Assembly (NCBI GenBank): GCA_002842255.1 | Contig: PHCM01000101.1 | Location: 1-6,009, forward strand | DNA from: Betaproteobacteria bacterium HGW-Betaproteobacteria-2 | Lineage (GTDB): Bacteria; Pseudomonadota; Gammaproteobacteria; Burkholderiales; Methylophilaceae | Length of the DNA stretch: 6,009 nt | Direction: 5' to 3' | Shown here: piece after piece, positions 4,919-6,009 of the stretch | How positions within the stretch are numbered: the first letter of the stretch is position 1 | Layout of the letters: each line of letters opens with the position of its first letter | Program-made: the position numbers and the translations under genes | The notes under the pieces: generated by a model | Databases searched by the model: none | What the model was told of the DNA's origin: nothing | The model's input: the letters and a program-made list of their open reading frames with translations, nothing else

Positions 4919-5524
4919 ATGGCCGTAAAAAAGTTTCTCAAAGACAATTTCGTGCTGGTGATCGGGCTGGCGCTGCCTGCCCTCCTCATGATCGGCTTCA
5001 TGCTCGCGGCCAGCCTGCCCAGTGTCGTGTCCGACCCGCCGGAATACGATCTCGTTTTCGCCATTCCGGACAACACCAGCCACAACCTGCCGGTATCTCT
5101 CAAACTGACCGTCGATAAGGACGGCTCGCTGAAAGCGCAAGTCACCCCCGTGCGCAAGGAAAACTACGGTTACGGCAACTGGAAGAAACTCTACCTGTAC
5201 GAAGCGCGAACGCAGAAGGTGCGGGAACTGCCTTTACCTTATCCTGCAGACATGGACAAGATCGCAGAGGTCAAGGAATTTGCCGTGGAAGCGACCAAGG
5301 GCATAAAACTCGACACCACATCGGAATCGCCGGACGGCTATGCGCTTTCCTATGCCGGCTACAGCCATAGCGGCCTGGTCGGCGAGCTGTTCATGGGCAA
5401 CCGCTACAACAGCGAACCGCGCCTGCGGAAAGGCAGCAATTCGGTACGACTGGTTTCCGGTAGTGAACGCTCCTATTTCTACTACGGCAACATCGAGTTC
5501 ATCGGCTGGGTGGTCGGCAAATGA
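4919..5524 (+). CDS. Unrecognised membrane-anchored protein with a periplasmic domain
   Basis: A 201-residue protein that I do not recognise as a named family. Residues 1-9 are basic (MAVKKFLKD) and 10-32 are strongly hydrophobic with positive charges on the N-terminal side, consistent with an uncleaved signal anchor and the rest in the periplasm. The soluble part looks beta-rich, with many Tyr, Gly and Ser: NYGYGNWKKLYLYEARTQKV (82-101), then a SPDGYALSYAGYSHSGLVGELF segment (137-158) and SYFYYGNIEFIGWVVGK at the end. No catalytic motif, lipobox or cysteine is visible. AAGGA six bases before the ATG gives a clear start. It overlaps the next gene by four bases (ATGA), so the two are likely translationally coupled and may act together in the membrane. 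Confidence 0.85.
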   Translation: MAVKKFLKDNFVLVIGLALPALLMIGFMLAASLPSVVSDPPEYDLVFAIPDNTSHNLPVSLKLTVDKDGSLKAQVTPVRKENYGYGNWKKLYLYEARTQKVRELPLPYPADMDKIAEVKEFAVEATKGIKLDTTSESPDGYALSYAGYSHSGLVGELFMGNRYNSEPRLRKGSNSVRLVSGSERSYFYYGNIEFIGWVVGK

Positions 5525-6009
5525 CCGCACGGCAGGACGCCCTGGTCGAAGTGGTCGACACCATCCGGCGCCATAACCTCAGCTTGGAGGAAATCACCGA
5601 AGCATTGCGTGACGGGCCGGAGATCAAGGAGCAACAATCAAGCGGAATCCTGTCTCGCGTGTTCGGTTATATAGGCGGCATTTTCGTGTTTGCCGGGCTG
5701 GCCATTTTTATCGGCATGCAATGGGATGTTCTGGGAACGGCGCAGCGCATCCTGCTGACTCTGGGCAGCGGATTCTGCGTCTTTATCATGGCGCTGGCTT
5801 GCACGACCAACGACCGGCTCGAAAAAGCAGCCACGCCATTGTTCCTTGTGGCGGCGCTGCTGGAAGCCACCGGCATCCTGGTCACCCTCAAGGAATTCTC
5901 GCTCGGCGGCGACCCGGCCCACGGCCTGCTATTCCTGCATTTCGTCATGGCCCTGCAGCAGGGTTGCGCGTTCATTGCCAGACAGCGCAGCGTGCTCGCG
6001 GTCACCACG
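5521..6009 (+). CDS. DUF2157-like multi-spanning membrane protein, N-terminal 163 codons (partial)
   Basis: The frame is open to the right edge without a stop, so the gene continues. It begins with a polar helical region, MTARQDALVEVVDTIRRHNL, then SLEEITEALRDG, resembling the short cytoplasmic helical domain of DUF2157-type proteins. Hydrophobic segments follow at about 49-67 (GGIFVFAGLAIFIGMQW, whose closing Gly-Met-Gln-Trp-Asp is a family-like feature), 76-94, 104-122 and 135-153. The ATG at 5521 overlaps the upstream TGA in an ATGA junction and there is no strong separate Shine-Dalgarno, so translation is probably coupled. The function of this family is unknown, and the family assignment is a resemblance only. 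Confidence 0.75.
   Translation, partial: MTARQDALVEVVDTIRRHNLSLEEITEALRDGPEIKEQQSSGILSRVFGYIGGIFVFAGLAIFIGMQWDVLGTAQRILLTLGSGFCVFIMALACTTNDRLEKAATPLFLVAALLEATGILVTLKEFSLGGDPAHGLLFLHFVMALQQGCAFIARQRSVLAVTT

Noticed and set aside
4912..5118. Plus-strand frame starting at the ATG at 4912, seven bases before the chosen start
   Set aside because: It lies too close to the Shine-Dalgarno (overlapping it), and its product is Arg/Ala-rich without the clear signal anchor seen in the frame from 4919.
4636..5157. Minus-strand 173-codon frame opposite the PLDc_N gene and the unknown membrane gene
   Set aside because: Both plus-strand genes have good Shine-Dalgarno sequences and clear membrane helices; the minus frame has no recognisable features.

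Overview
The window looks like chromosomal DNA of a betaproteobacterium, possibly Nitrosomonadales-like. This is an inference from the style of ValS, the photolyase-like protein and the LemA/GIDE pair, and from a moderately GC-rich, densely packed layout. No RNA gene, insertion sequence, prophage, CRISPR array or plasmid function is visible. The content is housekeeping and membrane-associated genes in two divergent blocks.

Left block, minus strand, read from 2951 down to 1: a photolyase/cryptochrome-related FAD protein (1671-2951), LemA (1067-1633), and a GIDE-domain membrane protein (483-1061). The GIDE frame is interrupted by one in-frame amber codon, after which the same frame continues through a canonical EF-hand and a C-terminal membrane helix (down to 174). 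The 5' end of valS follows (1-113). The first three genes are 37 and 5 bases apart and probably co-transcribed. The photolyase-like protein is unusual: its FAD-binding half is N-terminal, an alpha/beta domain resembling the photolyase antenna domain appears to follow it, Gln replaces the usual CPD-photolyase Glu, and it carries a three-cysteine cluster.

Divergent intergenic region (2952-3302): no gene is recognised. It holds a 19-bp near-perfect palindrome, a possible extended -10 promoter, and a 19-bp-period direct repeat just ahead of the nfeD ribosome binding site.

Right block, plus strand: a short NfeD protein (3303-3761), an SPFH/QmcA-type protein (3785-4627), a 58-residue PLDc_N-type membrane peptide (4654-4830), an unrecognised membrane-anchored protein (4919-5524), and the start of a multi-spanning DUF2157-like membrane protein (5521-6009, running off the window). 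The NfeD-SPFH pair is a well-known membrane-microdomain module. The next genes follow in the same direction and may form a larger membrane operon. An 88-base gap after the PLDc_N gene can fold into two mutually exclusive hairpins. The last two genes overlap by ATGA.

The most notable signals are the amber-split GIDE/EF-hand gene, the rearranged photolyase-like protein, and the undescribed membrane genes attached to the NfeD-SPFH module. No clearly new system is proven by this sequence alone.
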